Shown here: piece by piece, positions 39,054 through 48,676 of the stretch
Layout: each line of letters starts with the position of its first letter
Position numbering within the stretch: position 1 is the stretch's first letter
Origin: a virus
DNA length: 64,000 bases
IMG/VR virus record: IMGVR_UViG_3300042516_004943
Span: 1 to 64,000 of that record
Direction: 5' to 3' (one strand)
Position numbers and translations under genes: made by a program
Notes under the pieces: generated by a model
Database searches by the model: none
What the model saw: the letters and a program-made list of their open reading frames with translations, nothing else
What the model was told of the DNA's origin: nothing

Positions 39054-40944
39054 CAATAAAAAGCTCAGGTTTGTTCCATCTGATTCTTCTTTTAATATAA
39101 AAGAATTATATATGGACGGGTCGCAAGTTACACTTGACGACTGGAAGCAAACTATATTGATAGATGAAAAGCCTATTAGTATACCTGGCAGCAATGCGTA
39201 CGTAATGTTGCCTTCTGAAATTGGTCTTCCTTCGCCAAGCTATTTTGTTTCATACCCATATACTGGAGAATCTTTGTTTGAAGAATATCAAGCATCTTAT
39301 TATTTAGCTACCGGATGGTCGGTTTCATTAGGCAAGCCTGGAATATCTCCAGCACATTTAAATTCTACTGGCGGATTGATAATTGCGCCATTAAGCGGAA
39401 GATTGTATGGAAGGCCACTAAACAGTCCAATTAAAACTACAATAACTACTTTTTATATAGATTCAGGCGCTAATAGTTATTTTAATTTTGGCCAAATTCC
39501 AGAAACAGCTATTTCTGGAAATCAAATTATAGGATGGGATTTATTTTATTCTCTTTCAGGAGCAGAAGATCTTTCTGTCACTCTTCACGGAAGATATAAT
39601 GATATATATCAAGAAAATATAAGCGATGGCGTTATAATGACCAGCGGTGATGCTGCCGTATCATTCTTTTTAGAATATGGAGCATTAACTGGGGATGGAG
39701 TATTGGAGTATTATACAGCAAATGAATTTATAGCAACGCGATGGGGAATATATGCTGGTACGCCAGGAACAAGCACTCTTTCTTTAAATCCTCTTGCTAC
39801 TCAATATCCTTTAAGTGGAAGATTTTATTACAGAGATCCTAAAGATAATGTCAAAACAACAATATCACATTTTAGCTTAAGCACTGGAAGCATTGCTAAT
39901 TGGCAAAATATTGTTCCTGATTTTTACGTTCCGTTTAGAAAAATTATTGGACTTGATATTTATTATGGCCTGAATGATTTAAAAAATTTACATATAATAT
40001 TGGGTGGTCAGGGAATAGCTTCAGCAAACTATTTTAAAAGCGTCGTAACTAAGCAAATTTTTGATATATTTTCTGGAGATATTGAAACAAGATTTGGCCA
40101 ATTCTCTACCGGAACTGTTGGCGATTTTGGCGCATTTACTGGACTTGTTACAGCATCTGTAAATAATTTATCAGGATTTGTCACTGGATTTTCTGGGCAG
40201 TCTGTAGAAAATTTTAATAATCTTTCTGGCTATCTAACTGGCCTAATTCAGGCAAGTAGTGCTGGCGTAACAAGCTTGAATGGCTCTTATGGAGCAATTA
40301 GTTTAAATGGGATAAGCGGTATACAAATAAGTAGTCAGGGCTATCCATCACAAAATGTAACGGTAGAATATACAAGCGGTAATTTTAATAGTATTGATTT
40401 CTCTCCAAATATTGATGCAAATATTCCATATAAGGAAGGCAGGTTATATTATAGCGCAGATACAAAAACATTTAATGCATATTTAGACAAGCCAGATGTT
40501 ACTTTAAATATCGGTCAAGAAGAATATGTGAGGGCAGTCAATAGAACAAATTCAACTTTAATTAACGGATCAGTTGTATATATTTCTGGGGCGCACGGCA
40601 ATAGGCCTCAAGTTTGGCCAGCAATTGCTACAAACGATTATCATACATCGCACATCCTTGGAATTACAACGCATCAGGCATTAAATAATGATGAGGTGTT
40701 GGTAACCACATTTGGATCTGTTGGTGGATTAAATACATCTAGTTTTACTGCAGGAAGTATATTGTATTTGTCTAGCACTGTGCCTGGAGCCATAACAAAT
40801 ATTCCGCCAATAAATGGTAAAAGAATAAAAATTGGATATGTTTTAAGTTCAACCAATAATGGTAGAATACTTGTAATAAAGCCAGAAGAAGACATTGATA
40901 ATTATACTACAATAAGAAATTTAACTATATTAAGATATATTTAA
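39046..40944 (+). CDS. Structural fibre protein, 632 aa, duplicated domain
   Basis: Residues about 80-320 hold two copies of one domain (ATGWSVSLGKPG... and ATRWGIYAGTPG...). That domain is also seen once in the minus-strand 597-aa fibre. After a helical/shaft part the C-terminal ~150 residues contain NIGQEEYVRAVNRTNS and GSVVYISGAHGNRPQVWPA, a module common in phage head and tail fibre proteins. It overlaps the previous gene by eight bases. Confidence 0.6.
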   Translation: MYNNKKLRFVPSDSSFNIKELYMDGSQVTLDDWKQTILIDEKPISIPGSNAYVMLPSEIGLPSPSYFVSYPYTGESLFEEYQASYYLATGWSVSLGKPGISPAHLNSTGGLIIAPLSGRLYGRPLNSPIKTTITTFYIDSGANSYFNFGQIPETAISGNQIIGWDLFYSLSGAEDLSVTLHGRYNDIYQENISDGVIMTSGDAAVSFFLEYGALTGDGVLEYYTANEFIATRWGIYAGTPGTSTLSLNPLATQYPLSGRFYYRDPKDNVKTTISHFSLSTGSIANWQNIVPDFYVPFRKIIGLDIYYGLNDLKNLHIILGGQGIASANYFKSVVTKQIFDIFSGDIETRFGQFSTGTVGDFGAFTGLVTASVNNLSGFVTGFSGQSVENFNNLSGYLTGLIQASSAGVTSLNGSYGAISLNGISGIQISSQGYPSQNVTVEYTSGNFNSIDFSPNIDANIPYKEGRLYYSADTKTFNAYLDKPDVTLNIGQEEYVRAVNRTNSTLINGSVVYISGAHGNRPQVWPAIATNDYHTSHILGITTHQALNNDEVLVTTFGSVGGLNTSSFTAGSILYLSSTVPGAITNIPPINGKRIKIGYVLSSTNNGRILVIKPEEDIDNYTTIRNLTILRYI

Positions 40945-40959
40945 TGTAAAGGATACTAT
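40945..40959 (+). promoter_or_regulatory. Possible variant late promoter element
   Basis: TGTAAAGGATACTAT lies 15 bases before the ATG at 40960. It deviates from TGTAAT at the last base and is weaker evidence than the other copies. Confidence 0.35.
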
Positions 40960-41436
40960 ATGCCAAAACAAACATCATTATTTTTAACAAAAGAAATTAT
41001 AACAACTGGACAGTCATTCATGTTTGGAGAAACTGGGGTATTGAAACCAGTAGCAATTGCTGGAAATGATGATAGCATTGTCAAATCAATACATTTAATG
41101 AATACTACCATTACTGGTAATTTTCTTGCACTTTATGTTACTGTACCTACTGGAAATGGGCTAACAGCAAATTATCCATTTGTAAATATTCAAGTTCCGC
41201 CAAATGCTGGGTCTGGAATCGCGCCAGCCATAGATGTTTTTGCTACAAGTGGCATTCCATCACTTCCAATAGATAATGCTGGCAAAAGATATTTTCCTCT
41301 TGGTTCTGGATGCCAAATCAGGGCACAAGTGATGCATCAAGTTAGCCCATTTAATTCAAATAATGCATCGTATTTTCAGGGAACTTTTCCTCCAAGCGGA
41401 ATGATTTCTATAACTTCTATTATAGAAAACTATTAA
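40960..41436 (+). CDS. Hypothetical structural protein, 158 aa
   Basis: This beta-rich protein (SIHLMNTTITGNFLALYVTV, GSGCQIRAQVMHQVS) sits among fibre and head genes. It has no Cys pairs or enzymatic motifs. Likely a virion decoration or fibre accessory by context. Confidence 0.6.
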   Translation: MPKQTSLFLTKEIITTGQSFMFGETGVLKPVAIAGNDDSIVKSIHLMNTTITGNFLALYVTVPTGNGLTANYPFVNIQVPPNAGSGIAPAIDVFATSGIPSLPIDNAGKRYFPLGSGCQIRAQVMHQVSPFNSNNASYFQGTFPPSGMISITSIIENY

Positions 41437-41442
41437 TAAATT

Positions 41443-42246
41443 ATGGATGGGGATACTCGTAGCTCCTCATTAGGCGCGCCATTAGATAATGGATTGTGGA
41501 ATGGTCCTCTTGGTGCCGCAATGAGGCCAATATCCTTTTTAAGAACACGTTCTATAATTACAAATGGCTTGACGCTATATTTAGATGCGTTTGATTCGCG
41601 CTCATATTCTGGAGGATCTACATGGTTTGATTTGAGCGGCAATAATTTCCATTTTACAATAAACCCACTTGCATTTAGCAGGGCTGGCGATATACCGCAT
41701 ATGAATTTTAATGGATCTGCTGGTGCGGCAAAAAGAGTTGTTGGTGGAGCGAATGTTGATGTTCCAAATGCAATTAATGGAACTATAATGGTTTTTACTT
41801 CAATTTTAAATAGCACTGCTGATTGGAGAACTCTCACCAGAGGCGTATCGGGCGATCACCAAGGTATGATACAGCAAGGGTCTAACGTATTGGGCATGTA
41901 TGATAATAATAGTAATCAATTTGTAAGCGCTGGATTTGATATAACTTCTTTACCTAATCCATATACTCAATTTAATTGTTTAACTATTAGATTATCTCAA
42001 AATTCTCCATTTTATCAATTTCAATATAATAATGATCAAAGAATTTTTTCAATTACGAATGCTAACGCAACATTCAATAATGGATTTGGAATGATAGGCG
42101 CCGGGCCAAGTGGTAATAATGCTGATCCAAATAGCACTGTACAATTCTGGGGTAGAATTTCTGTTTTTATTTATTATCAAAGACATTTATTGCAAGAAGA
42201 AATAGCGCAAAATTTTAATGCACTTAGATCTAGATATGGAATTTGA
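41443..42246 (+). CDS. LamG/concanavalin-like structural protein, 267 aa
   Basis: The pattern LTLYLDAFDSRSYSGG...WFDLSGNNFHF followed by WGRISVFIYYQRHLLQEEI and FNALRSRYGI is the usual form of a concanavalin A-like lectin/glucanase jelly roll in phage virion proteins. It probably binds surface glycans. Confidence 0.68.
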   Translation: MDGDTRSSSLGAPLDNGLWNGPLGAAMRPISFLRTRSIITNGLTLYLDAFDSRSYSGGSTWFDLSGNNFHFTINPLAFSRAGDIPHMNFNGSAGAAKRVVGGANVDVPNAINGTIMVFTSILNSTADWRTLTRGVSGDHQGMIQQGSNVLGMYDNNSNQFVSAGFDITSLPNPYTQFNCLTIRLSQNSPFYQFQYNNDQRIFSITNANATFNNGFGMIGAGPSGNNADPNSTVQFWGRISVFIYYQRHLLQEEIAQNFNALRSRYGI

Positions 42247-42256
42247 TATCTAAAAG

Positions 42257-42272
42257 TGTAATAAATATATAA
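42257..42272 (+). promoter_or_regulatory. Late promoter element TGTAAT of the protease-scaffold gene
   Basis: TGTAATAAATATATAA starts 19 bases before the ATG at 42276 and is preceded by AAAAG. Confidence 0.65.
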
Positions 42273-42275
42273 TTC

Positions 42276-43859
42276 ATGAAAAAGAAAAGCCTTTTACAAG
42301 ATTATCCATTTCATGTACGATTTGATGGTATTGAAATCAAAGCCGTATCAATGGATAAAGAAGATCTGCAATACATTGCAAAAGCAAGCGCAGATAAATT
42401 AAAAAATTTATTGCCAAAAGATTTTGATTTTGAATCAAGCTATGATATTCTTGGCGTTGCCTTTAATGCTTATACCCCAAATCTTGGCAATAAAAATGGG
42501 CATATGATTTCTGGCGAAAAAGGTATTGCTATCGCTAAAAGTTTTAAAGGCAAATATATCAATATTGAGCATGAAAGGCAAAATGTAGTTGGCTGCATTA
42601 CTGATTATGCTTTTTCTTCTTTTCCTGATGATCAGCCAATAGCTGAAGCAACTGCTCGTGAGCTTGCATCTGAAGGAAAAGTATTCAATGTGGTTCTTTC
42701 TGGTATTATTTGGAGAGCAGTTAATCCTGATTTTGCCGATGCTGTTTCTGAGGCTGGGGATGCATCTTCTGACAAATTTGGATCAATATCTGCATCATGG
42801 GAGGTTGCATTTAAAGAATTTAATATTGCTAAAGGATCTAAATATCTTAAAGAGTGCGAAATAGTTGATGGCGAGGCTGTCAATGAATTAAAGGGTCGCC
42901 TTAAAACATTTGGGGGTAACGGAGCTGATGAAAGCGGAGAGCCTGTTTATTTAAATCTTACCGGAGAAACAATTTTAAGTCTGGGAATTGGCTTAACTGA
43001 AACTCCAGCAGCAGAAGTTAAAGGGATTATTACTACAGATAATACTAGCGAAGATCAGGTAGATCTCAAGCTAGTGAAGGTTGGAACAGAAGAAGATGAA
43101 AAAAAATGTGATAAAATTCAATCTGAAAATGTAATAGTAGAAGAAGCATCAATTAATTTAATTATGAAAATAACAGACATTAAAGACATCAATGAAAATT
43201 CCATGAAAGAACTTTCAGCTTCAGCAGTAACAGATTTTATTGCTGAAAAAATTGCCGAAAACTCAGAGGTATGGAAAAAACAAGTCGATGAAAAAGAATC
43301 GCTTGCAACAAATCTTAATGAGCAAATCGCTCAATTGCAAGCCCAATTAGACGAACTTAAAAAGTCTAAAGACGACTCAGAAGTAGCTCTTAATGAGCTC
43401 AAAAATCAAATTGCCGCCAAAGAAGCTGAAGAAGTATTTCAAGCACGTATGGCATCCATTGATTCAGAATACGATCTATCAGATGAAGATCGTGAAATTA
43501 TCGCTGAAGATCTAAAAGCTGTTGCAAGCGAAGAAGATTTTCAAAAATGGTTCAAGAAATTTTCAACATTGGCATCTGCCAAAAACAAAGCTGCTAAAAA
43601 AGCTATGGCTGAAAAAATGAAAGAAGAAGAAAAAATGAAAGAAGCCAAAGCTAGCGAAGAAAACGTAGCAGAAGAAACAGTCGTTGTAACCGAAGAAGTA
43701 AAAGAAGAAGTTAAAGCAGAAGAAGTTGCTGCCGAAGCTGTTTCTGAAGCTTCTGTAAAAAATGATGTTGCCAATGCTGCGGGTGCAGTAGAATCATTAA
43801 AAGATCGTATGGCTTCTGCATTTGGCGGAGACAACATCAAAATTAAATTAAATCGATAA
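42276..43859 (+). CDS. Capsid maturation protease fused to scaffold domain
   Basis: Residues 1-~200 resemble prohead proteases: INIEHERQNVVGCITDYAF (about 90-108), VLSGIIWRAVNPDFADAV, then FGSISASWEV (about 168), the Ser-containing block seen in phage serine prohead proteases. Residues about 300-527 are a Glu/Lys/Ala-rich coiled coil as in scaffolds. An internal in-frame ATG at 43164 (MKITDIKDIN) could yield scaffold alone, 231 residues, like lambda C/Nu3; no Shine-Dalgarno is seen there. Confidence 0.75.
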   Translation: MKKKSLLQDYPFHVRFDGIEIKAVSMDKEDLQYIAKASADKLKNLLPKDFDFESSYDILGVAFNAYTPNLGNKNGHMISGEKGIAIAKSFKGKYINIEHERQNVVGCITDYAFSSFPDDQPIAEATARELASEGKVFNVVLSGIIWRAVNPDFADAVSEAGDASSDKFGSISASWEVAFKEFNIAKGSKYLKECEIVDGEAVNELKGRLKTFGGNGADESGEPVYLNLTGETILSLGIGLTETPAAEVKGIITTDNTSEDQVDLKLVKVGTEEDEKKCDKIQSENVIVEEASINLIMKITDIKDINENSMKELSASAVTDFIAEKIAENSEVWKKQVDEKESLATNLNEQIAQLQAQLDELKKSKDDSEVALNELKNQIAAKEAEEVFQARMASIDSEYDLSDEDREIIAEDLKAVASEEDFQKWFKKFSTLASAKNKAAKKAMAEKMKEEEKMKEAKASEENVAEETVVVTEEVKEEVKAEEVAAEAVSEASVKNDVANAAGAVESLKDRMASAFGGDNIKIKLNR

Positions 43860-43889
43860 AAATTATTTAGGAAAAAAATAAATTTTAAC

Positions 43890-43905
43890 TGTAATATATA
43901 CTAAG
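43890..43905 (+). promoter_or_regulatory. Late promoter element TGTAAT of the capsid genes
   Basis: TGTAATATATACTAAG starts 30 bases before the ATG at 43920, preceded by TTTTAAC. It serves the two most codon-optimised genes in the window. Confidence 0.68.
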
Positions 43906-43919
43906 AAAAAATAAACACT

Positions 43920-44459
43920 ATGAATATCAAACCTCTACGTGCAGTCAATCAATACGACATTGTTCCGTTCTTCTCATACAACGGAGCAACAGCCAACAAA
44001 GGTACATTTGTTACCGCTGTTGGCCAAGGTCTAAACTTAAAAGACGAGCTAACGCTTGAAAATCTATCATCTGTTGATGGTACGCTTTCAGCAACATTCA
44101 ATGTTCCTTGGCTCGTAACAGCAGCCCCATCTGGCGCAGCAAAAGCAAGCGTTCTCGGAATGCTTCTTAAAGATGTTCGCACAGTTGACGAAAATGGCTA
44201 CCCACTAATTTACGATCCACGTAAAGCAGCCGAAATGGATGTAACAGTAAGCGGACAAGCCGCTCCAGTTGCAACAAAAGGATTTGTTCTTTACAGTGGA
44301 ATTGTTGGAACACCAGCATTTGGTTCTGGTGCAGCAATCGCAGACGCTGGTGACGGCTCTCTCAAAGTTGTAGCCGCAACAGATGCAAAATCAATCGGAC
44401 GTTTCCTAGGTCCTAAGAATGATCAAGGATATGCTCCTTTGGAATTCAATCTTAACTAA
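43920..44459 (+). CDS. Probable capsid decoration / head protein, 179 aa
   Basis: This small beta-rich protein (YDIVPFFSYNGATANKG, VLYSGIVGTPAFGSG) lies directly before the major capsid gene and shares its unusual C-ending codon use, a sign of high expression. Size and position fit a head decoration or stabilisation protein. No firm family match. Confidence 0.62.
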   Translation: MNIKPLRAVNQYDIVPFFSYNGATANKGTFVTAVGQGLNLKDELTLENLSSVDGTLSATFNVPWLVTAAPSGAAKASVLGMLLKDVRTVDENGYPLIYDPRKAAEMDVTVSGQAAPVATKGFVLYSGIVGTPAFGSGAAIADAGDGSLKVVAATDAKSIGRFLGPKNDQGYAPLEFNLN

Positions 44460-44490
44460 TTAATCAAGGAGAATATAAAATAACAAACAT

Positions 44491-45606
44491 ATGAAAATCG
44501 AATTCAAAAATACACCAGAGCAAGTAGCCCTAATCAAGGCCATGGCTTCTAACAATAAAGTCGAAGCCGCTGAAGCTCAAGAAGCATTCGCAGCCTTCTT
44601 AAGTCCAGTTGTTCAAGAGGTTTTGATGCATGCTGGATCAGCTGCTCAAATCTATCGTGATGAAGCATATAACGAAGATGATTCTCCTTCATTCCCAATC
44701 GACACACTTTTTGGACAAGGATATGGAGACATCTCCATCTGGTCACAAACTGTAGGTGGCGGTCTTCCAACAAACGAAGTTGCTGGAGCAAGCGAAATCA
44801 AACTTCGCACATATGACCTCGATAGCGCAATCAGCTTCGACAAGCGTTATGCTCGTAGAGCACGCCTAAACGTTGTAGCTCGCTATATCGAGTTCGCAGC
44901 TAACCAACTCTTAGTAAAACAAGAGCGTAATGCATGGGCTGTTATTATGAAGGTACTTGCTGATGCAAGCACGAATGGAAAAAATCACGTTTTCCGCTCT
45001 GCAGATGCTGGAGTTTTCGTTCCAGAAGATCTTAGCTCACTATGGACACTAGTAAGCCGCTTCAATAGCGACTACTTAGGCGGAACATCAACAGCCGCAG
45101 CAGCTGGTTTGACAGATCTGTACGTAAGCCCAGAAATCAAAGGACAAATTCGTTCTTTCGCTTACAATCCAGTCAACACTCGTAGCGGTGGCGGAACAAA
45201 TGCTGGTAACGTTGCTCTTCCTGATGAAGTTCGCAGCCAAATCTATCGCAGCGCTGGTACATCCGAAATTTTCGGAGTAACAATTCATGAATTGCTAGAG
45301 CTTGGAGAAGGCAAGAGATACAATGAACTCTTTGACTTCTTTGCTGGAGCCAAACAATTCACAGAAGCTGATGGTTCAAACACTGCCGAATTCAATGGCG
45401 CATCAAGCGAACTCCTAGTTGGTTTTGATTTAGCCCGTGGAGCATTCCTACGCCCAGTTGAAACATTCGATGATAATGGTGGACAAGTTCAAACACTAGT
45501 AGATGACCAATTCCAAGCTCGTGCAAACAAGATGGGATGGTACATGAAACTACGCGAAGGCCGTGTATGTCTTGACAGCAAAGCAGTTGTTGGCTTGATT
45601 GTCTAA
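44491..45606 (+). CDS. Major capsid protein (HK97-fold, by context and pattern)
   Basis: This 371-residue protein lies between the protease-scaffold gene and the head-tail genes. A helical start (residues 1-50) precedes segments such as RARLNVVARYIEFAANQLLV (spine-helix type) and VSPEIKGQIRSFAYNP. The last part has typical P-domain strands. A terminator follows. Codons are strongly biased to C-ending forms unlike neighbouring A+T-rich genes, as expected for the most abundant virion protein. Confidence 0.8.
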   Translation: MKIEFKNTPEQVALIKAMASNNKVEAAEAQEAFAAFLSPVVQEVLMHAGSAAQIYRDEAYNEDDSPSFPIDTLFGQGYGDISIWSQTVGGGLPTNEVAGASEIKLRTYDLDSAISFDKRYARRARLNVVARYIEFAANQLLVKQERNAWAVIMKVLADASTNGKNHVFRSADAGVFVPEDLSSLWTLVSRFNSDYLGGTSTAAAAGLTDLYVSPEIKGQIRSFAYNPVNTRSGGGTNAGNVALPDEVRSQIYRSAGTSEIFGVTIHELLELGEGKRYNELFDFFAGAKQFTEADGSNTAEFNGASSELLVGFDLARGAFLRPVETFDDNGGQVQTLVDDQFQARANKMGWYMKLREGRVCLDSKAVVGLIV

Positions 45607-45631
45607 TCAAAATCAAAAACTAATCAAAGAT

Positions 45632-45664
45632 AAGCCCTGAGAAATCAGGGCTTTTTCTTTTTTA
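45632..45664 (+). terminator. Rho-independent terminator after the major capsid gene
   Basis: A perfect 8-bp stem AGCCCTGA/TCAGGGCT with a GAAA tetraloop is followed by TTTTCTTTTTT. Confidence 0.92.
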
Positions 45665-45726
45665 TATTAAATATTAAATTAGAAATGTGGCATTATATAT
45701 TTATAATAAATTAAATAGATAATATT

Positions 45727-46092
45727 ATGCCAAGAAAAAAACGTACATCTAAAGAAGTATTAAACGAAAATACTGAAATTGACGGTAAAATTGCCTCTAA
45801 TAAGCCAACCGCTCTTGAGCAGATTTGGGGCTCTGATGGTTTATCAAAATATGGAACTATGGATGTTGATGTTTATACAGCAAAGCTAAACGATATGCTT
45901 CCTGTAGATCTTCAAAATCATGCCAGAGATGTTGGTTTGCGGCCAGATGCTGAGCCTCATCTTTTAAGAGAAAGATTAGTTAATGAATTTTTAAGACACG
46001 TTGCATCATTTAAATCTGGACAAGTTAATGTAGCTTCTGTGCCGTCATCTGTTCCGAAAAGTATTCATAAAATACTACGAGAAGGCGCTTAA
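45727..46092 (+). CDS. Head-tail region protein, 121 aa
   Basis: A basic N-terminus precedes a helical part (MLPVDLQNHARDVGLRPDAEPHLLRERLVNEF) that resembles a SAP-like helix-extended-helix motif. A small capsid-associated or connector role is inferred from position after the capsid gene. No start-proximal Shine-Dalgarno sequence. Confidence 0.6.
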   Translation: MPRKKRTSKEVLNENTEIDGKIASNKPTALEQIWGSDGLSKYGTMDVDVYTAKLNDMLPVDLQNHARDVGLRPDAEPHLLRERLVNEFLRHVASFKSGQVNVASVPSSVPKSIHKILREGA

Positions 46093-46121
46093 TTTTATAG
46101 ATTAATTAAGTGGTGATTGCG

Positions 46122-46134
46122 TGTAATTAATAGC
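46122..46134 (+). promoter_or_regulatory. Late promoter element TGTAAT before the 182-aa gene
   Basis: TGTAATTAATAGC ends exactly at the ATG at 46135. This argues against the in-frame TTG start at 46117, which would put the element inside the gene. Confidence 0.55.
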
Positions 46135-46683
46135 ATGCAATATCCTAAATGGTTAAATGATTTTGTAAAAAATGTAGCTTCTGATCTTGGTGACAGGGAT
46201 GATTATTCATCAACTTATCTAGTTGGGTGGTTCTTAGATCCTTCAAATCTTGGCTATCTAAATAATCAAATAGATGGCTGTTTTCAAGTGGTGCCATATT
46301 ATTCTAATGCTGGTAAGCTTACTGGAGTGGGCATAGAGCCTCCTTTAGAAAATCAAGAGCAAGCAATTTACAAAGCAAATTTTGATACGTTTTTTTATAA
46401 TAGAGAAGCTAAACTAGCCCTATCGGGCGCTTATAGTTTAGGCGCATGGACTACTCTTAAAGAGGGCGACTCTACAGTAACAAGAGTTAATAGATCTGAA
46501 CTTGCAAGAACATATCAAATATTTCGTAAAGATGCTCAAGATAATGTTAATAATTTAGTAAAACAATATTTAAAATCTAAATCCAAGCCACAATCAGTTG
46601 ATGGTACTGATACTACAGATGGTGGATATTGGGCAGAGGCAAACAGAAGCACTTACTATCCTAGAAGCGAACCCGGTTTATAA
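46135..46683 (+). CDS. Head-tail connector-type protein, 182 aa
   Basis: The product starts MQYPKWLNDFVKNVASDLGDRDDYSS and continues with LVGWFLDPSNLGYLNNQIDGCF. By order after the capsid it is a likely head completion or adaptor protein. The family is not recognised from sequence alone. Confidence 0.6.
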   Translation: MQYPKWLNDFVKNVASDLGDRDDYSSTYLVGWFLDPSNLGYLNNQIDGCFQVVPYYSNAGKLTGVGIEPPLENQEQAIYKANFDTFFYNREAKLALSGAYSLGAWTTLKEGDSTVTRVNRSELARTYQIFRKDAQDNVNNLVKQYLKSKSKPQSVDGTDTTDGGYWAEANRSTYYPRSEPGL

Positions 46684-46686
46684 AAT

Positions 46687-47133
46687 ATGCCTTCTTTTTT
46701 ATCAGCAGAAGAAAAAGCAGAAATGTCTCAGCAATTTAATAATTTGCATGATACATTTGGCAGAGATGTTATAATTTTTAAGGATCCTGAACGAGTTGAT
46801 ATCATATCTAATGATGATTATATTTCTATTTATAGGGACTATAGGCAGGGTGATAATTTTCAGTTTCAATCTGAACCTGTGTCAGGAGTATTTTCGATGA
46901 GAATTAAATGGGAAAAAGCCGATAAAGAAGAGAATAAAAATATGCTTGAAACTCCTCTTCCTGGCGAAGTTTGTAGGCTAAAAATGAAAATAGATGCATT
47001 CGAATTTTTAAAAGAATGCAAATCGTTTTATGTTGATGGCATTTCATGTGAAAAAATAGGATTTGAAAAGCCACATGGCTTATTCAATATAGATTTCTAT
47101 ACAGTATATGCTAAAAGGAGAGAAATGCAATGA
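46687..47133 (+). CDS. Head-tail completion-type protein, 148 aa
   Basis: The start (MPSFLSAEEKAEMSQQFNNLHDTFGRDVIIFKDPE) and small beta-rich body fit head-closure or stopper proteins of long-tailed phages in size and position. Its stop overlaps the next ATG (ATGA). Confidence 0.6.
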   Translation: MPSFLSAEEKAEMSQQFNNLHDTFGRDVIIFKDPERVDIISNDDYISIYRDYRQGDNFQFQSEPVSGVFSMRIKWEKADKEENKNMLETPLPGEVCRLKMKIDAFEFLKECKSFYVDGISCEKIGFEKPHGLFNIDFYTVYAKRREMQ

Positions 47134-47726
47134 GATTTTCTAAAACTGTAGATTTTAAAAAAATAAATGCATATATTGCTAAAAACCAAAGCGTAAGAAG
47201 GGCATGCACTAATGCTGTAAATAAAAAAGTACAATTAGCTAAAAATCAACTAATTTTAGAATTTTCTTCGCATCCGGTTTCTAATGAAATACAATCTGGG
47301 CCAAGCGCTTCAAATTCTAGTGGAACTTTAAATGGTTATGGAAACCTTTTTTCGTTTATAGGATTTGCTGCTGGTCAAAATCCTGTAGATCAATGGGTAA
47401 ATTTTTTAAAAAGACACATTGTTTTAAAAGAAACACAAAGGTCTGATGCTAAAATAGATTCATTTACTATCTCTTTTGAGATACCAAATATTTCGAGCAT
47501 TGAACTTGTTAATTATGCTTCAATGCCTTGGGAACCAGGCCGTTCTTGGATTATGGGTATAGAGAAGGGTATTTCTGGGTTTTCTAGTTATATTTCAAAA
47601 TCTATGGGAAGATCCGGCGGCGGTATTCAATCTAAATATAATGTTAGGGGCGGACAATTCTCTCGCAGATCTTATTGGACAAAAATGTGGAATAATTTTA
47701 CAAAAGATATTTCTAAACAAATATGA
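47130..47726 (+). CDS. Neck / tail completion-type protein, 198 aa
   Basis: A helical N-terminus (VRRACTNAVNKKVQLAKNQLILEF) and a later GISGFSSYISKSMGRSGGG segment are found in a basic protein of neck-protein size. The role is inferred from gene order between connector and tail tube genes. Confidence 0.55.
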   Translation: MRFSKTVDFKKINAYIAKNQSVRRACTNAVNKKVQLAKNQLILEFSSHPVSNEIQSGPSASNSSGTLNGYGNLFSFIGFAAGQNPVDQWVNFLKRHIVLKETQRSDAKIDSFTISFEIPNISSIELVNYASMPWEPGRSWIMGIEKGISGFSSYISKSMGRSGGGIQSKYNVRGGQFSRRSYWTKMWNNFTKDISKQI

Positions 47727-48592
47727 TGCAACCACAAATACTTAATAGAATAGCGCCAAGCTTTGTATATTTTATTGACCACAAAATGCTTGCAAGGGGC
47801 AATGCGTTTATAAACGTGCAAAGCGGTTCGCTATTTTCCTCTTCGGATCCAAATTATCCAAACAAAAAAATATATGCTAGTCCGTATAGACAATTTGTAG
47901 CAGATAATTCAATTAATGGTGCAAATATTCCATCAGGCGTTTTAGTTGGAAATTCTTTTAATTCAAAGGGATCAAATGGGCTTGCCGTAGATTATGATAA
48001 GGGCAGAATATTATTTAATAATAATTATAACCCAGTATCAGTAAAATGCTCTTATGCTTATAAAGAGTATAATGTTTATTATAATGAGTCTCAGGATGAG
48101 CAATTAGTATTTGAAGCAAAATATCCCGTAAGGCCTACTGACTATAGCTCTGAAGCATCAAACAAAGGGCTTTTGTATGATCAGCTAACATATCCTGCAA
48201 TTTTTGTAAAAACACAATATAATGAAAATTTTCCATTTGCATTTGGTGGCCTCGATGAGACACAGGTGGATATTAGATGCATCTTTTTAGCAGATTCTAC
48301 ATACTTATTGGATGCTGGCGTGTCTATAGCTTCAGATTTAGCAAGAACATATTTTCCAATACTTCATCCAAAGGATATGCCATTTAACATGTATGGTGAT
48401 TATAAAAATAATATTAATTATAATTATTTAAATTTATGCTCTCAATATTCTCAAACTGGTAGCCTAATGGCGCTGGTTGATACGGTGTCTATTTCGAAGT
48501 TTGCGCCATCTGTAAATAAGATGATTGGTAATAACTCTTTTGGGGCATTTGCTGATTTTACTGTAAAATTCATAAGAGAGCCTAGGATTTAA
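47723..48592 (+). CDS. Tail-region structural protein, 289 aa
   Basis: The sequence PSFVYFIDHKMLARGNAFINV then YDKGRILF and KCSYAYKEYNVYY suggests a beta-rich virion protein. In this position, before the tail tube gene, a tail terminator or neck role is likely. It overlaps the upstream gene by four bases. Confidence 0.55.
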   Translation: MMQPQILNRIAPSFVYFIDHKMLARGNAFINVQSGSLFSSSDPNYPNKKIYASPYRQFVADNSINGANIPSGVLVGNSFNSKGSNGLAVDYDKGRILFNNNYNPVSVKCSYAYKEYNVYYNESQDEQLVFEAKYPVRPTDYSSEASNKGLLYDQLTYPAIFVKTQYNENFPFAFGGLDETQVDIRCIFLADSTYLLDAGVSIASDLARTYFPILHPKDMPFNMYGDYKNNINYNYLNLCSQYSQTGSLMALVDTVSISKFAPSVNKMIGNNSFGAFADFTVKFIREPRI

Positions 48593-48627
48593 CCATAAAA
48601 AAATAGAGAGTTTTTATGAATTTAAAG

Positions 48628-48642
48628 TGTAATTAGTATAAG
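48628..48642 (+). promoter_or_regulatory. Late promoter element TGTAAT of the tail tube gene
   Basis: TGTAATTAGTATAAG lies 49 bases before the ATG at 48677, the longest spacing in the set, preceded by TTTAAAG. Confidence 0.58.
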
Positions 48643-48676
48643 AATATTTTCTATAAAACTATAAAACCATAAAATT

